Shown here piece after piece: positions 13,713-25,800 of a stretch of DNA of 64,000 nt. Origin of the DNA: Lycocorax pyrrhopterus obiensis (lineage: Eukaryota > Chordata > Aves > Passeriformes > Paradisaeidae); contig JACSVZ010000006.1 in the NCBI GenBank assembly GCA_014706295.1, positions 24,920,629 through 24,984,628 of the forward strand. Reading direction: 5' to 3'. A program made the translations under genes and the position numbers. How positions within the stretch are numbered: position 1 is the stretch's first letter; each line of letters opens with the position of its first letter. Below the pieces are notes generated by a model, which saw nothing but the letters and a program-made list of their open reading frames with translations, was not told the DNA's origin and did no database searches.

Positions 13713-14044
13713 AAAAAATCACTGACTTACAACCTGTGTCTCCTGCTCCTGCCTGTTCTAGGACCTCCACCAGCTGTTGATTCCCCAGCTTGGAGAGGCT
13801 GAAATGAGTCACTGCATTTTGGTCCTCTCCAAACTATTCTCCTCTGCAAAGATAAGTCCAGTTGCCTTCTCCACTGCCCAGTTCTCCAAATAGCTCCCAG
13901 GTAGCACTTCTCCTCCAGGCAGTTCCAGTAGACACAGGACTTCCCACTTCTTTTTCCTTTAATGCTCTTATGTGGCTGCAACTCTCATAGAGAGTTAGAA
14001 AGCGAGCTAGCCCTTTACCTGGGCCTACTCATCACCTTTACTGT
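13713..14044 (-). other. Unassigned segment between CR1 end and solo LTR
   Basis: This is more GC-rich than its surroundings. On the minus strand an open frame of about 84 codons runs through 13727-13981. In another frame, a segment after 'actcatttcag' reads LSKLGNQQLVEVLEQAGAGD and meets a possible donor (gttgtaagt) near 13727. I cannot decide whether this is part of an old retroelement, a processed fragment or a cryptic exon. No family is recognised. Its position between two repeats favours a mobile-element origin. Confidence 0.4.
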
Positions 14045-14049
14045 GGTGG
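14045..14049. repeat. Left target-site duplication GGTGG
   Basis: Five bases immediately before the LTR, repeated exactly at 14628-14632. Confidence 0.8.
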
Positions 14050-14627
14050 TGTCATGGTTTAACCCCAGCCAGCAATCAAGTACCACGCAGCCACTTGCTC
14101 ACTCCCCCATGAGCAGGATCCATGAGAGAATCAGAAAGGTAAAAGCCAGAGAACTCATGGGTTGAGATAGAGACAGTTTAATAGGGAAAAAAGCTCTGCA
14201 CACAAGCGAAGCAAAACAAGGAATTAATTCACTGCAGGCAGGTGTTCAGGCATCTCCAGGAAAGCAGGACCCTATCACATGTAACAGTGACTTGGGAAGA
14301 CACACACCACCACTCCCAATGTCCTCCCTCTTTCTCCTTCTTCCCCCCCACTTTATATACAGAGCATGATATCACATGGTCTGGAATATCCCTTTGGCCA
14401 GTTGAGGTCACCTGCCCTGGCTGTGTCTCCTCCTAGTCTCCCATGCATCCCAAGTTCCTCACCAGCATGGCTGTATGAAAAGCAGAAAAGGCCTTGGCTC
14501 TGTGTAAGCCCTGCTCAGCAGTAACAAAAACATCTCTCTGTTATCAACCCTGTGTTCAGCACAAATCCAAAACACAGTTCAAGACACTGAGAGGAAAATT
14601 AGCTGTACCCCAGCCAAATCCAGCACA
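14050..14627 (-). mobile_element. Solo LTR of an avian ERVL-like endogenous retrovirus
   Basis: Read on the minus strand, this 578-base element begins TGTGCTGGATTTGGCTGGGG and ends with TTAAACCATGACA, so it has the TG...CA ends of an LTR. A TATA-like box (tatataaag) lies at 14351-14360, and an ATTAAA poly(A)-like signal at 14177-14182. I know this sequence type from bird genomes. A perfect 5-bp duplication GGTGG flanks it. That fits ERVL-type integration and a later LTR-LTR recombination that removed the internal genes. No viral coding region remains. The ERVL assignment is inferred from the duplication length and from memory of the family, and is less certain than the LTR call itself. Confidence 0.85.
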
Positions 14628-14632
14628 GGTGG
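14628..14632. repeat. Right target-site duplication GGTGG
   Basis: Exact copy of the five bases on the other side of the LTR. Confidence 0.8.
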
Positions 14633-15265
14633 CTACTAGACTCCCAAGTCTAGTAGACTCGAAAGAATACGACAAAGACATTTCTCTGACCAGGAAGGCA
14701 TATTACATTTACTTTGACTGTATTTATTCCTCATCTGTGTTGCTCTCAGCACAGATTTTACCCAACAAGAGAGAACCGACAAATAAAAGAATCCCTTTCA
14801 ATCGCTAGAAAATATGCATGGAAAACTATCTAAAAACTTATAAACTTAATTCTCTGAAGTGAAAATTGCTTTTATCAGTCATGACAACCAAAACAGAAAC
14901 CAGAACAAATTCTCTCTGAATTCCTGATCAAACAACAACAAAACAACAGCGCTCCAGTCAGTGAAAGAACATGCCAAACACCACGGCAAACCATCCAGTG
15001 GCCACAAACTGTTGGTTGAAAATTGTAACCATGTATTTACATAAATTCCTGCAGATATTCATAAAGTGCAGTCTGAATAACTATTTGAAGATTCTTTTAG
15101 CTCTATCTCCTGCATCAGAGAAAAAATACTACACTGGAAACATTAAAAGTAAAGATAATTATATTCTGCTTATCTATATTTGAATTTTTACATACACTTA
15201 TTTTCTTAAATATTAGTACCACAGCCTTAAAACAAAAGAAATCATATACAAATCCAATAATCTGA
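14633..15265. other. Short unique stretch between two repeats
   Basis: AT-rich, with no gene or repeat that I recognise. Confidence 0.5.
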
Positions 15266-15269
15266 GTTC

Positions 15270-15926
15270 TCCACAACTTGGCTGCACCAAGAGCAAATCC
15301 TGCCTCACCAACCTAGGGGCCTTTTATGGTGCAGTGACTATATCAGTGGACATGGCAAGAGTCACCGATGTCACCTATCTGGAGTTCTCTAAGGCCTTTG
15401 ACATGGTTTTTCACAACATCCTTCCCTCTAAATTGGAGAGATACGGATTTGATGGGTGGACTGTTTGGTGTATAAGGCATTGGTTCGATGGTTGCATCCA
15501 GAGGGCGGTGGTCAATTGTTCAATATCCAGATGGGCATCAGTGACAAGTGGTGTCCCTCTAGGGCCTACTGGGACCAGTCCTGTTTAATGTCTTCATCAA
15601 TGACACAGATGAAGACGAAATAGAAGATTCATAGATTAATTGAGTGCACTCTTAGCAAATTTGCAGATGGCACCAAGCTGAGTGGTGCAGTTGACATGCC
15701 TGAGGGATGGGATGCCATCCTGAGGGACCTGGACAAGTCCTAGAAGAGGGCCCATGGAAATCCCATGAAGTTTAACAAGGTCAAGTGCAAGGTGCTGCAC
15801 CTGGGTCTGGGCAACCTCCAGTATCAACACAGGATGGAGGATGAACAGATGGAGAGCAGCCCTGCTGAGAAGGACTTGGGGGTGCTGGTGGGTGAGAGGC
15901 TGGACATGACCTGGCACTGTGCGCTC
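15270..15926 (+). mobile_element. CR1 LINE reverse-transcriptase relic, 5' portion
   Basis: Translation of 15334-15588 gives CR1 reverse-transcriptase fragments such as YLEFSKAFDMVFHNILPSKL and SRWASVTSGVPLGP. Further on, broken frames still match '[12 protein letters not shown]' and the 'KCKVLHLG' region. Stops and frameshifts show it is dead. It ends abruptly at 'ggcactgtgcgctc', in the middle of the CR1 sequence, and resumes after a second LTR. Confidence 0.9.
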
Positions 15927-16234
15927 TGATTGCAGTTGGATTTACATTTTTACAGATTGGGATAGCTACTGGATGCTGTATGATTACTTGTGTTACTGTT
16001 CCTGCTGCTTGGGACCCTCACCACCAAGAAGTCCAGGCTGAAGAACGAGCAACAGGATGATGCTGGATCCATGGGTGGTGACTATCTTCTGCTTGATGTC
16101 TCTCTCTCTCCTCCCCTTCTCTTTTCTATTTATTTCTATCTCTCTACCTCACATTTACTGTTAAATAAAATCTGTATTATTGACTTTGGCATACAGACTC
16201 ATGTGCATCTTAATTCAGGCAGAGGCATCTCTCA
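15927..16234 (+). mobile_element. LTR inserted into the CR1 copy
   Basis: The CR1 is interrupted here by about 310-320 bases. The insert has a pyrimidine-rich centre, a TTAAATAAA poly(A) signal near 16163, and the ending 'ggcagaggcatctctca'. It shares its 3' half with the LTR at 37.4-37.9 kb: both carry 'tggtgactatcttctgc' and 'cctcac..ttact.ttaaataaa'. The 5' half is shorter or diverged relative to that copy. Exact ends are unclear; the right boundary could lie up to 13 bases further. A broken target duplication ('tgcgct' left, 'tgcttg' right) is possible. Confidence 0.65.
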
Positions 16235-16249
16235 TGGGATCTTAATATG

Positions 16250-16864
16250 CTTGTAGCTTAGAAAGTCAACCATATCCTGGGCTGCATCCAGAGCAGCGTG
16301 GGCAGCAGGGCCAGGAAGGGGATTCTGCCCCTCTGCTCTGCTCTGCTCTGCTCTGCTCTGGTGAGACCCCACCTGCAGTGCTGCACCCAGATCTGGAGTT
16401 CCCAGCACAGGAAGGACACGGACCTGTCGAAGCAAGTCCAGAGGAGGCCTCAGGTATGGAGCACCTCTCCTAGGAAGTCAGGCTGAGAGAGTTAGGGTTG
16501 TTTAACCTAGAGAATTGAAGGTTCTGCAGCCTTCCAGTCCAAAAGGGACTACAAGAACAATGAGGAGAGGCTTTTTAGCAGGGCCTGTTGCAATAGGACA
16601 AGGAATAACGATTTTAAACTAAAAGAGGGTACATTTAGACTAGATATAAGGAAGAAGGTTTTTTGCAATGAGAGTGATGAGGCACTGGAACAGGTTGCCC
16701 AGAGAGGTGGTGGATACCCCATCCCTGGAAACATTCAGTGTCAGGCTGGATGGGACTCTGAGCAATATGGTATAGTTGAAGATGTCACTGCTCATTGCAG
16801 GGAGGGCTTGGACTAGATGGCCTTTAAAGGTCCCTTTAAACCCAAATCATTCTTTATGATTCTC
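16250..16864 (+). mobile_element. CR1 LINE, 3' portion of the interrupted copy
   Basis: Sequence resumes with 'agaaagtcaaccatatcctg', directly continuing the CR1 frame broken at 15926. It runs through the 3' UTR ('ggcactggaacaggttgccc') and ends with 'ggcttggactagatggcctt' and the 'attctttatgattct' tail. Together the two parts make about 1.27 kb of CR1. Confidence 0.9.
16331..16360 (+). repeat. (CTCTG)6 microsatellite inside CR1
   Basis: Six perfect CTCTG units where the CR1 consensus, as I remember it, has about two. This is an expansion within the element. Confidence 0.85.
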
Positions 16865-16869
16865 CTCTT

Positions 16870-19800
16870 TCTTTGGTCAAATACCTGGTTTCCTATATGC
16901 ACAGTGTCAGATGCATGAATTAACTTCCTCACTCAGCTACTTTTTTCCTACAGTGTCTCAAAGATATTTTTTTTTGTTTATAATTCAGCTTATTTTTACT
17001 GCAGAATGTAAAAGAAGTTGTGAACATATGTATAGACTGCTGCAGTTAGCTATTTTAGTAACTACTGTGTTGAAATGAATAATGGAAAATCTTAGCTCTG
17101 GAGCACAATGGCTATAGCTGGATGCAAGACATGCAGATGAGAGTTGAAGCTGATATAAAAACAGTCATTTGGGAAAAAACCATAACCAACACTTTGTATG
17201 TGTTCAATATGCACCATCTCAATCAAGAAGGATGAAATCTGCCAAAAAGATGTTATCTTTTACTGTTGTTTCGTAACATATGCATAAAAGAAGTGAACTG
17301 ATTTGAGTTTTATCAATTCCCTTGCTAGCACTATAAAATAAAGCCTGTTTGTTGATTTAAGTAAAAACCTAAACCAATTAAAAAAATCAAGCCAACAAAC
17401 CCAAAATCTTGAGTCTTTCGGTGATATAATTTTAGTGAAAACGAGGTTCTTCAGGGTATTTTATCTTCATACTTTCCTGTTTCTTCAAATGTACTTAAAC
17501 TCAGCTCTACTTGATACAGTCTACTGAATTAATGAAATAACCCAATTAATTAAATCAGTTCCTTTGAAATGATAGAGCCATAAACAAAACTAACTCTTGC
17601 ATAAGCAAAAAACTTTTTGTAAATACTTTATATTTATTGCGAACTTCAACAAACATCTTTAAAAACATTTTTTCTTTCAAGAACATCTTCAAAAAAATGA
17701 AGCAAAATTGTTAACAAAATTATGATGTCAAGTACTGAAACTAAATAAATTTCATGTTTCTAGTTGATTTAATAAAAAATGAAAACAGGAGGGCAACAGG
17801 GTTTTAAACTGACATTATATTGGATGGCTCAGGAACATAACAGCAATGTGAACAAAAGTTATTTTTATTTGTATCTGCAGAAGAAATTACATCTAATTCA
17901 AAAATATTATTTACGGTTTGATTCATAATTTTTGCAGTATGTGATTTGTCCTTGACTTCACTTAAAATGCAATTTTTTCCACATTCTTTCACATAGTGAA
18001 AAGTCCTTATTTTTAGGGGCTACACAAGACCTTTAGTCTGGAACACAGATACGTTAAACTCCTGAATGAATTTCTCCTCCACTTGTTATCTCAAAATTAC
18101 CTTAAAGACAGAGTGAAAGTAAGATGAAACATATTGTTTTATGATTTGATCTTTAGAATCTAAGTAAAATTAACTACAATTAATATACAATCACAGAAAA
18201 AAATACTCATCAAATCTCACATTGATGACTTACTCATCTAATATATCTAGGTTTTTTATTGCCTTTCACCAAGACTGGAAGTATTACACTAAACTCAAAT
18301 CTTAGAGAAAAGTCACCTGTGAAATCTGATGACAGATTATGGCTACTGTGGGAACACTTTCATTACCATAAGTTTGAGTACTTAATATCACACTTCAATG
18401 GTAAATGATTACCTTTTATGTCTAATTTCACTTTATTTATAAAAAAGATTACTTTTAAGAGCTCTGAAAGGAGAGCTCTAAACCCCTGACATTTTCAGTG
18501 GCATATTAATGGTATTTCCAGTTTTAGAAGAAAATCCTGTTCTTCAGAGCTCAGCTCGACACATGAATTCGCTTCGATACCTGCACAGGATTCAGCTTGA
18601 CTCTTACCACTAGAGCTGTAGGTTAAAACTGTACCTTTATGGCTGGCAAATTCACAAGGCACTTCCTGACTACTGCACTCCGTCCTATTTAATGCAGTAC
18701 AAAATCAAGCTAAATCCATTGCTGGGACCTAGCAGTGAGAGTTTATGTGGGTTTAACTCCACACAGTTTGTCAAGGAAACTTTACTACTAGTTTTAGTTA
18801 TCACAATTTACATCTAACTTAGTTCTGGGGGATGGGAGAGGAGGGGAGAAGGAAGGTCATGTCCCATTAAATGTCTATTTTAAGGCTAATATGCAGGCCT
18901 ACACATGAATTAAGTGGTGTGAAGTCCATGGCTGTCCCTCTGGTCATGGATGAATAGCCTCCATTATGAACATACCAAACAAACAACACTAATAACTGAA
19001 TATATAATGTGAGAAATATCTAAGTGCTCTTGACAAGCTCTACTCTAGACAGCTTGCACTTACGGGAAAAATTGAAGAGTTCAGCACAGAAATTTCCGTG
19101 GAATAAAATTTTGTGTAGGAGTCCTTGTGCTATGTGGCTTCAAATTGCTTCAAGTAAAAAAAAAAGCCATCCAGTTTCCAATTTGGGTTTCATCTGGTAC
19201 AAAATTTCAAACCACTTCTTGAATTAAAGGCTTGATCCAAAGAATGCTTAGTATATAATAGCAAAGTATTTTTGAGAAAGGAGGATTGAAATTCAGCCGT
19301 TCCTATTTTCTTCCTCCTTTGGGAGGAGTGATGCATTGCTATGGATAGCTAAATGCTCACACTTTCATGTTTTTTGACCCAACTGAGCCTTGGCAATAGT
19401 CAATGCAAATTAGAATAGCTTCAAAAAACCCAAAAATAATGTCCCTTTCACTTTCAATTACTTCAGGGTAAAATATTCATTTGGAAGAAGTAACTTCCCT
19501 CAGGCATAAGGGAGAATTAGTATCTGTGAGGCTTTGACTTATTACTGTGCTAAGTCCTGAACTCTGGGGTAAAAGGCCAGCACTGTTGACATATCAACTT
19601 TGAGCAGAACCTGAATTTTATGTGATTTAAGAAAGCCAAGCATATTGGCCTGCAAACGAGACTGCCACAGAGGGGCTTGCAAATCTCAGCAGGGCTTCCC
19701 TGACATGAATAGCACTTAGGTAACTCATATTTTATCAAAACAGTTTTGTAAACATGCCCTATGCTCTGGCAAAACTTCAAATCCATATCTACAGGGCATG

Positions 19801-22800
19801 TAAATTGGTTTGGCTTCACTAATAAGATGATTCTGAGCTGTGAGCCCAAAACTGAAAAAAATTTTTTGAAAGTTTTAGACATAAATGTTGACCTCATTTA
19901 AGTCAAAGACAACATACTCTGTGACCTTAGGTTACACAAAACAAATTTAAAAATAAAGCCTGTTCATTCTAGTGCGAATGAAAAAAAGACCTAAGAAGAA
20001 AAGCAATTTAATGGTGAAAATAAGGTCAAAAAATACTGTCTGTTCTTAAAGAAAAAAAAAACTGTATAACTTTTCAGTACTTTACCCAGAAAGCATATTT
20101 TTATTGGCATCCCTAGAAAATTCATCTTCAGATGAAAACAGGCAAAATTACTGCAGATAAAACTTTAGTCCCCAAATATTTGAGGAAAAACATTTGAATA
20201 TTATGTTCTAAAGAAAATCTCACCACAGACTTAATTATCAAGTTCGATAGAATATAGAACCCATAATAATAAACTAAAGAAATTATGAGAAAATTAAAAA
20301 GAAATTATGATTATAAGAGATGAAGGCAAAATATACTCCTTGATTACTTGGAACTGTTTTACTACATTCAGAATTTAACAGGACATGCAAATTATCCCAC
20401 AATATTTCCTGTCCTCTACTGCCAAGCCCATGAGGCATCTCACACGCTTTGACTTCAACACAAAATTTCAAAGTGTGAACAGTACACTGAAGTCTTCTTG
20501 GTAATGTTTCGGAGTACTAAGATTATTAGGAGTATTTATTTTCTATTTCATGGATATTTCAATAGGAAGAATATGTCTGTGATTGCACTCTTGATGAAGA
20601 CTCTTATTTAAATCTCCTTACCTGCCATGGAAAGATAAAAAGACACTGTGTAGCGACGGCATCTGTATTGGGCATAGCTCCCACAGGGGAAATTACCCTT
20701 TAATAGTGTTAAGCTTGATGGTGTGTGAATGGTTATGCGGTACTTGAAGTGAATGAACCAATTCATCTTTCAGATTAGGGCCACATGCCTCTAAGTGATA
20801 AGTGCTTTGTCTCAAAAGAAAAAAAAGAACACAACAACATAAAAATATTTTACTGTCACATTTACTTCCACCTGATGTTAAACTAACTTCTAGAAAGGAT
20901 GCAGTAGAATGAGTGAAATAAATCAATGAGGAAAATTTCTTTGCTCCTTTCCAGTCAAGTATTTTAAATACTAACATTATTCATGACATAAAAAGACTAA
21001 TTAATATATAGATAGCGAACTATTTTTGTTATATGGAATGACAGAATAATAAATAATAAATCGTCTGTGCCCAGCTTGAATTCATTAGATATTTCACCTG
21101 AATCTTGTTTTGAACAAATAACCAACCCACATTCGCTCATTTGTGACTTTTCCAGCTGGGTTTTGTGCTAGGCCAAACAGTACTTAAATAGGAGAGAGAC
21201 AGAGAAATTCTGACATAGGCAACTTGTTGCATTCCAATAAAACCAACAAAGAGACCACAGCTTTTTATTAAATATATTAATCTGAAAATTCTGAAGTCAT
21301 TCTGCGAAGTCTCTTTTCTAGGCAGATAAGCTAAAGATGACAGGAAAGACCACTGGTTTTCATACCCAACTGCAGAGTCCAATACTGAAGATGGTATTTT
21401 TATTCGTTAAGTTAGAGATGGCTATGACATTAATGCACTGCTGGACATAAAAGAAGAAAATGAAAAGTTTGGAATAGACAAGGCACAAGCTGAATCTGTA
21501 GCAAAAGATTCATAGTCAGGAAACCACCAACACTGCCAATATCCACCCACCAAGTATGATGCATGACAGATTTATCCATTTCTGGATTACATCACTAGGT
21601 CAACATTTTGTAGCCAAAGATGTCAAAGGTCCTGGTTGCCTCTGAAGAGAGCACTGTTTAGCAGATTGCACAATCTTCTGCAAAATTCTAGAAGCAAAAT
21701 TAAAAAGTCTATCCCAGCTAAAGGAATACTGTAAAGTCACCTGACAGTTTCCTAGCAGGCAACACAAACTTCCAGAATCAACTAGATGCTTCACATTCTC
21801 CATGTTAAGTCCTGAGTAAATCATCACATTCTTCAGTGGTAGTCATGTGCTATATCATTCTCCACTAACAGTAGAGTAATAGCAATAAAATAAAAATATT
21901 ATACTCGTAGCAATATGACTGAGTGATTTTGTTATTTTAAAATGAAAGTAATTTTATAGAGAAGTATTTTACAGGTAAAATGGTTGATTTTTTTCTCTCT
22001 CCACCTATAGAAATATTTTTACCTTGCTCAAAATCTGAAAATGTAGGTACTTAAAATAATTTTGATGCTTGAAGGGGAATCTCAGAAATGAATGCCTTTG
22101 TATACATGACAAACGAGTACAGCTTTTATAAAAAGCATGCTTCTTTCATAACTTCACTTGTTACAGTGAATAGCCCCAATTGCTTTATTTCAGTAACATC
22201 TTGGTAACATCTGGCAGATGTGCTTGTCATTCATTTACAAACTGTAGAGTTGATTCATGCTCAGCTCTGATCTTGTCTTTTTTTGACTCACTATTTTTGA
22301 GTGGTTATCAGTTAAGAGCTAAAATATTTTGTTCTGACCATGGAAAATGCTTATTAGTTACCTATTAGATGCAGTATTATCCCTAAAAGAAATAGTTAAT
22401 TGATATTAAACTCCACCAAATTATTAATTTGGCCTTTGAAAGTCAGTAAGACTTATCTAGTGATACTCTCAATACACCCCGAAGAGGAGTTAAGGGAATG
22501 ATCAAAGGCAGGATATTTGATCATATTGCTCTTGTAAACTCCCTTAAGACTATGGTGCTTCTTTCCCCTAACTAGTGCTGGCAGAAAGTTTACTTCATTA
22601 ATGCTGAACACTGGAAGAGAGTTCCTTGTCACAGATCCATCTTCCAGCTTCTACTCTAGCCCTTCTGGCTAAAAGCAGAGGTACTTTCATAGTCTTTCAA
22701 CACCCAGGATACTGGACAAGTACCAGAGAATCAAAATGCCCAGAATGTTCAGTGTCTTTAAGCTGTTCTTTCTTAAACATTTTCTTGAAATCACCTCAAA

Positions 22801-25800
22801 GGCAGGCTTGAGTTATAAAAATAAAAAAAAAAAGACTAAAAGCTAATAGTATACTTGCAAAAGCTCTATAAGGGCAGAAGTGACAAAAAAGAAAGACAAT
22901 CACTCCATCTTCACATTACAGAAACACATCCCAAATGCATCTCCCTCCCATGATTCACAGGACAGACTATAAATGCTTAAACTGTGGGTCAAGAGCCTCA
23001 GTTCTATTTCCTATTCTATTTGGTATCCTCAGATAACATTCAGAGAAAGTAGCTGTTGGGCTGGGGAAGCATACTGACTTCGATATCCCTGTTTATCCCT
23101 GAAATAGCCCCCCATTCCCTGGGGGTCCCTCTGAGGTTGCCCGTTATTATCATTCCCCGTTCTCACCTACCCCTTTCTTCTAAGAACACATTTATCTGTT
23201 AGTCAATCAGGCATTTCAGTCTGCAGTCAACCACATTACTGGCTGCTGCATTCTGCTTTGTAAATATTAATATTGGTTGGGCATCTGCTCAAGTGTGAAA
23301 TAGTCTTTTAGCCACCAAGTCTGTGTTTGGCAAAGCCCTTATCAGACTTCTAGGCAACAGGAAGCTGAATCACTTTCCACTCAGATAAGCAACACTCATC
23401 TATGAAACACTCACATTTCTTTTTTCCTAAATTCATTTTAAATTCTCAGCTGTCAGATGTGGCTCCCTATGTGGCCATATAAATGTTTGTGCCAGAACAA
23501 CAGGCACTGGAGTGAGGGATGAGAAAGCGTATCCAAGGGAAAGGACTGCACTTCTCAGTGATGGCTTACGGCGATTTGAAACATGCGTGAAGCAATTACT
23601 CGCCTTCTTCTCACACACACACACGTTAAATACATCGACTTAATAATGCCCTCATCAAATACAGTTTACTTTCAATAAAAGGATACGTGGAATGCAAAAA
23701 ATGCCATCTCAAATAAGGTCTGCCAGTAAGAAACATATTTCAGTAGAACTTCAGGGATTCGGTCACTTCCAAAATCACTGCTTCTCTCTTACAAGCTCCA
23801 GCATGAGTTAAAGCAGAGGGAGAGTGACTAACATGGAGTTTCAGGAATATTTTCTTTCATAGTTTCTTTGAAGGAAAGTTTATCCATAAATTATTGGTAA
23901 AAACTCTCCTCTTTGGGGATTGTCAGTGGGCTCAGTTGCTTTGTTCTAACAGCATGAGCAAGAGGAAAAAAACAACCAAACAAAAAAGACAGGATCAACC
24001 ATCACCTTTGTGCCTTGTTTCTCCATTCAATTTCAGATACTACACTAACACTTGTCCTCGATAATTTTTATTTCTTTTTGTCTAGTATCATCGCAGATGA
24101 CTTTACTTTGTTAATTACACTATCAGTTGCTTTAAAGAAAATAGAAAATATTCATTTCTTCCTTCCCGCTCTTTCGAATTTCTTTTTTTTTCTTTCCTAC
24201 TGGCATACAAAATAAATTAATGTTAACGTGACTTTACATAATGTGTATAAGATGCTCGTAGAAAGTTGGCAAAATACCATGCACTGGCTTTGGCCTTAAC
24301 AGAAAGTCTCACGTTAAAGAAATATTTTAGATATCAGCCACCTTGAGAGGCTTACCTGATACTGAATGATAACAGGCAATAAGCAAGTGCAAAACAATGG
24401 GAAATGCACAGTTGGTAAGTTTTGGTTACCAAGAACTAGCAGTGAATATATGAACTGGGCAAGAGGCCACAGTGAACTACCCTAAGGGTTCAAGCATTAA
24501 GACGGAAGCAATTCAGAATATACTCAAGATCATATTTGTATAGCTTATGCCTTTCCTTGCTGGTCCCTGGGATAACAGAAAGTTCTCAATCTGCAAGAAT
24601 TCTGTGAAAAGACCAGAAATGTTTGCTGAAAGCTTTCCATAAGTAACAGTGCTGGTAATCAGTGAGGTCCTTCTCACTTCAGTGTATGCAGCAAGAAGCA
24701 TACTTCAGACTTACATTTCAACTATCAGTGCCATTCACCTATTTTATCATTAAGGTGTGGTACATGAAAAATAAAGTAACACAAAATTAAATGCATGGGG
24801 CATTCCATCCTAAACCATGTAAACACATGCCAATAATAACAACTCACTTTTTTTAGATCCAAATTCCTAGATCACCCTAATGGAATAATTCAAAGCATTC
24901 ACCCAATGTAAATAGCTACAGAAAACATGAACATACATGGAAAAACCAAAAGTTATTTATATGGTATATCTTTAAATTAAAAAAAAAATACTCAATATGT
25001 AAGGGATAATGAATTCACTGTGCACAAAACACCTCATTTTTCCTCTGCAAAAAGCAAAATAGTTTCTAAATCATTTGTATGGTAAATTATTATATATGCA
25101 TACGAAAAAAGTATTGTGACTATATGACATAAACCCAGAAACAGACAAAAATCCTAGAGGCTGAATTAATTAAATGAATTCTCCTTGAAAAACAGTGAAA
25201 CAACACAGCCAACCAAACTGAAATCTGTTTGTGATAACAGGTGAGGTGGTGCTCCTTTTCTTTCACCATCCAGAGGTGACCAAAAAGACCAGTGTACGTG
25301 CATTAGGACTGGCAGGGGCGAACAATGTAACTTCAGTGACCCAGATTTCCAAGTGCAATCTGTACAGCGATTAATCAGGGAAAGGGCTATCTGTGCCCTT
25401 CTCATTTTCAGTATTCCCCAGAAAGAAATCCAGGATCAAAATACTCCTCTCTTGCTATATTCACTGGCCTCAGGCTTCCTGTAGTGTAATATTTTGCTTC
25501 CTACATACTTGTTTTTCTCTATTTTGATTCCCTTATAAGCTAAATTAATTTAACCAAGCTTTACCAATGATAGTGTATCTTTCCGATTCAGCTGTACATT
25601 GAGCTTTCAAATTCAAGGCAGTTACCCTGAACAAATTGGTTTTTTGCCTGAAAATGTAATTTTCTTTTGCTTTTCAATGTCAATATTAAAGCCAGGGTTC
25701 TTCTGTCTCAGTGCCCAAGTTTCTCCATCTGTAAAATATAAGTTGTCCCTTCTGTAAAAAGCTTCAAGACCTGCTGCTGAAAATATTATATGTCAACTGG

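Noticed and set aside
15334..15588. An 84-codon open frame with reverse-transcriptase similarity
   Set aside because: It is a dead CR1 fragment with breaks on both sides, so it is annotated as part of the repeat and not as a gene.
19550..19897. A 115-codon minus-strand open frame
   Set aside because: Cysteine-rich and hydrophobic in no ordered pattern, no splice signals at the ends, no known motif.
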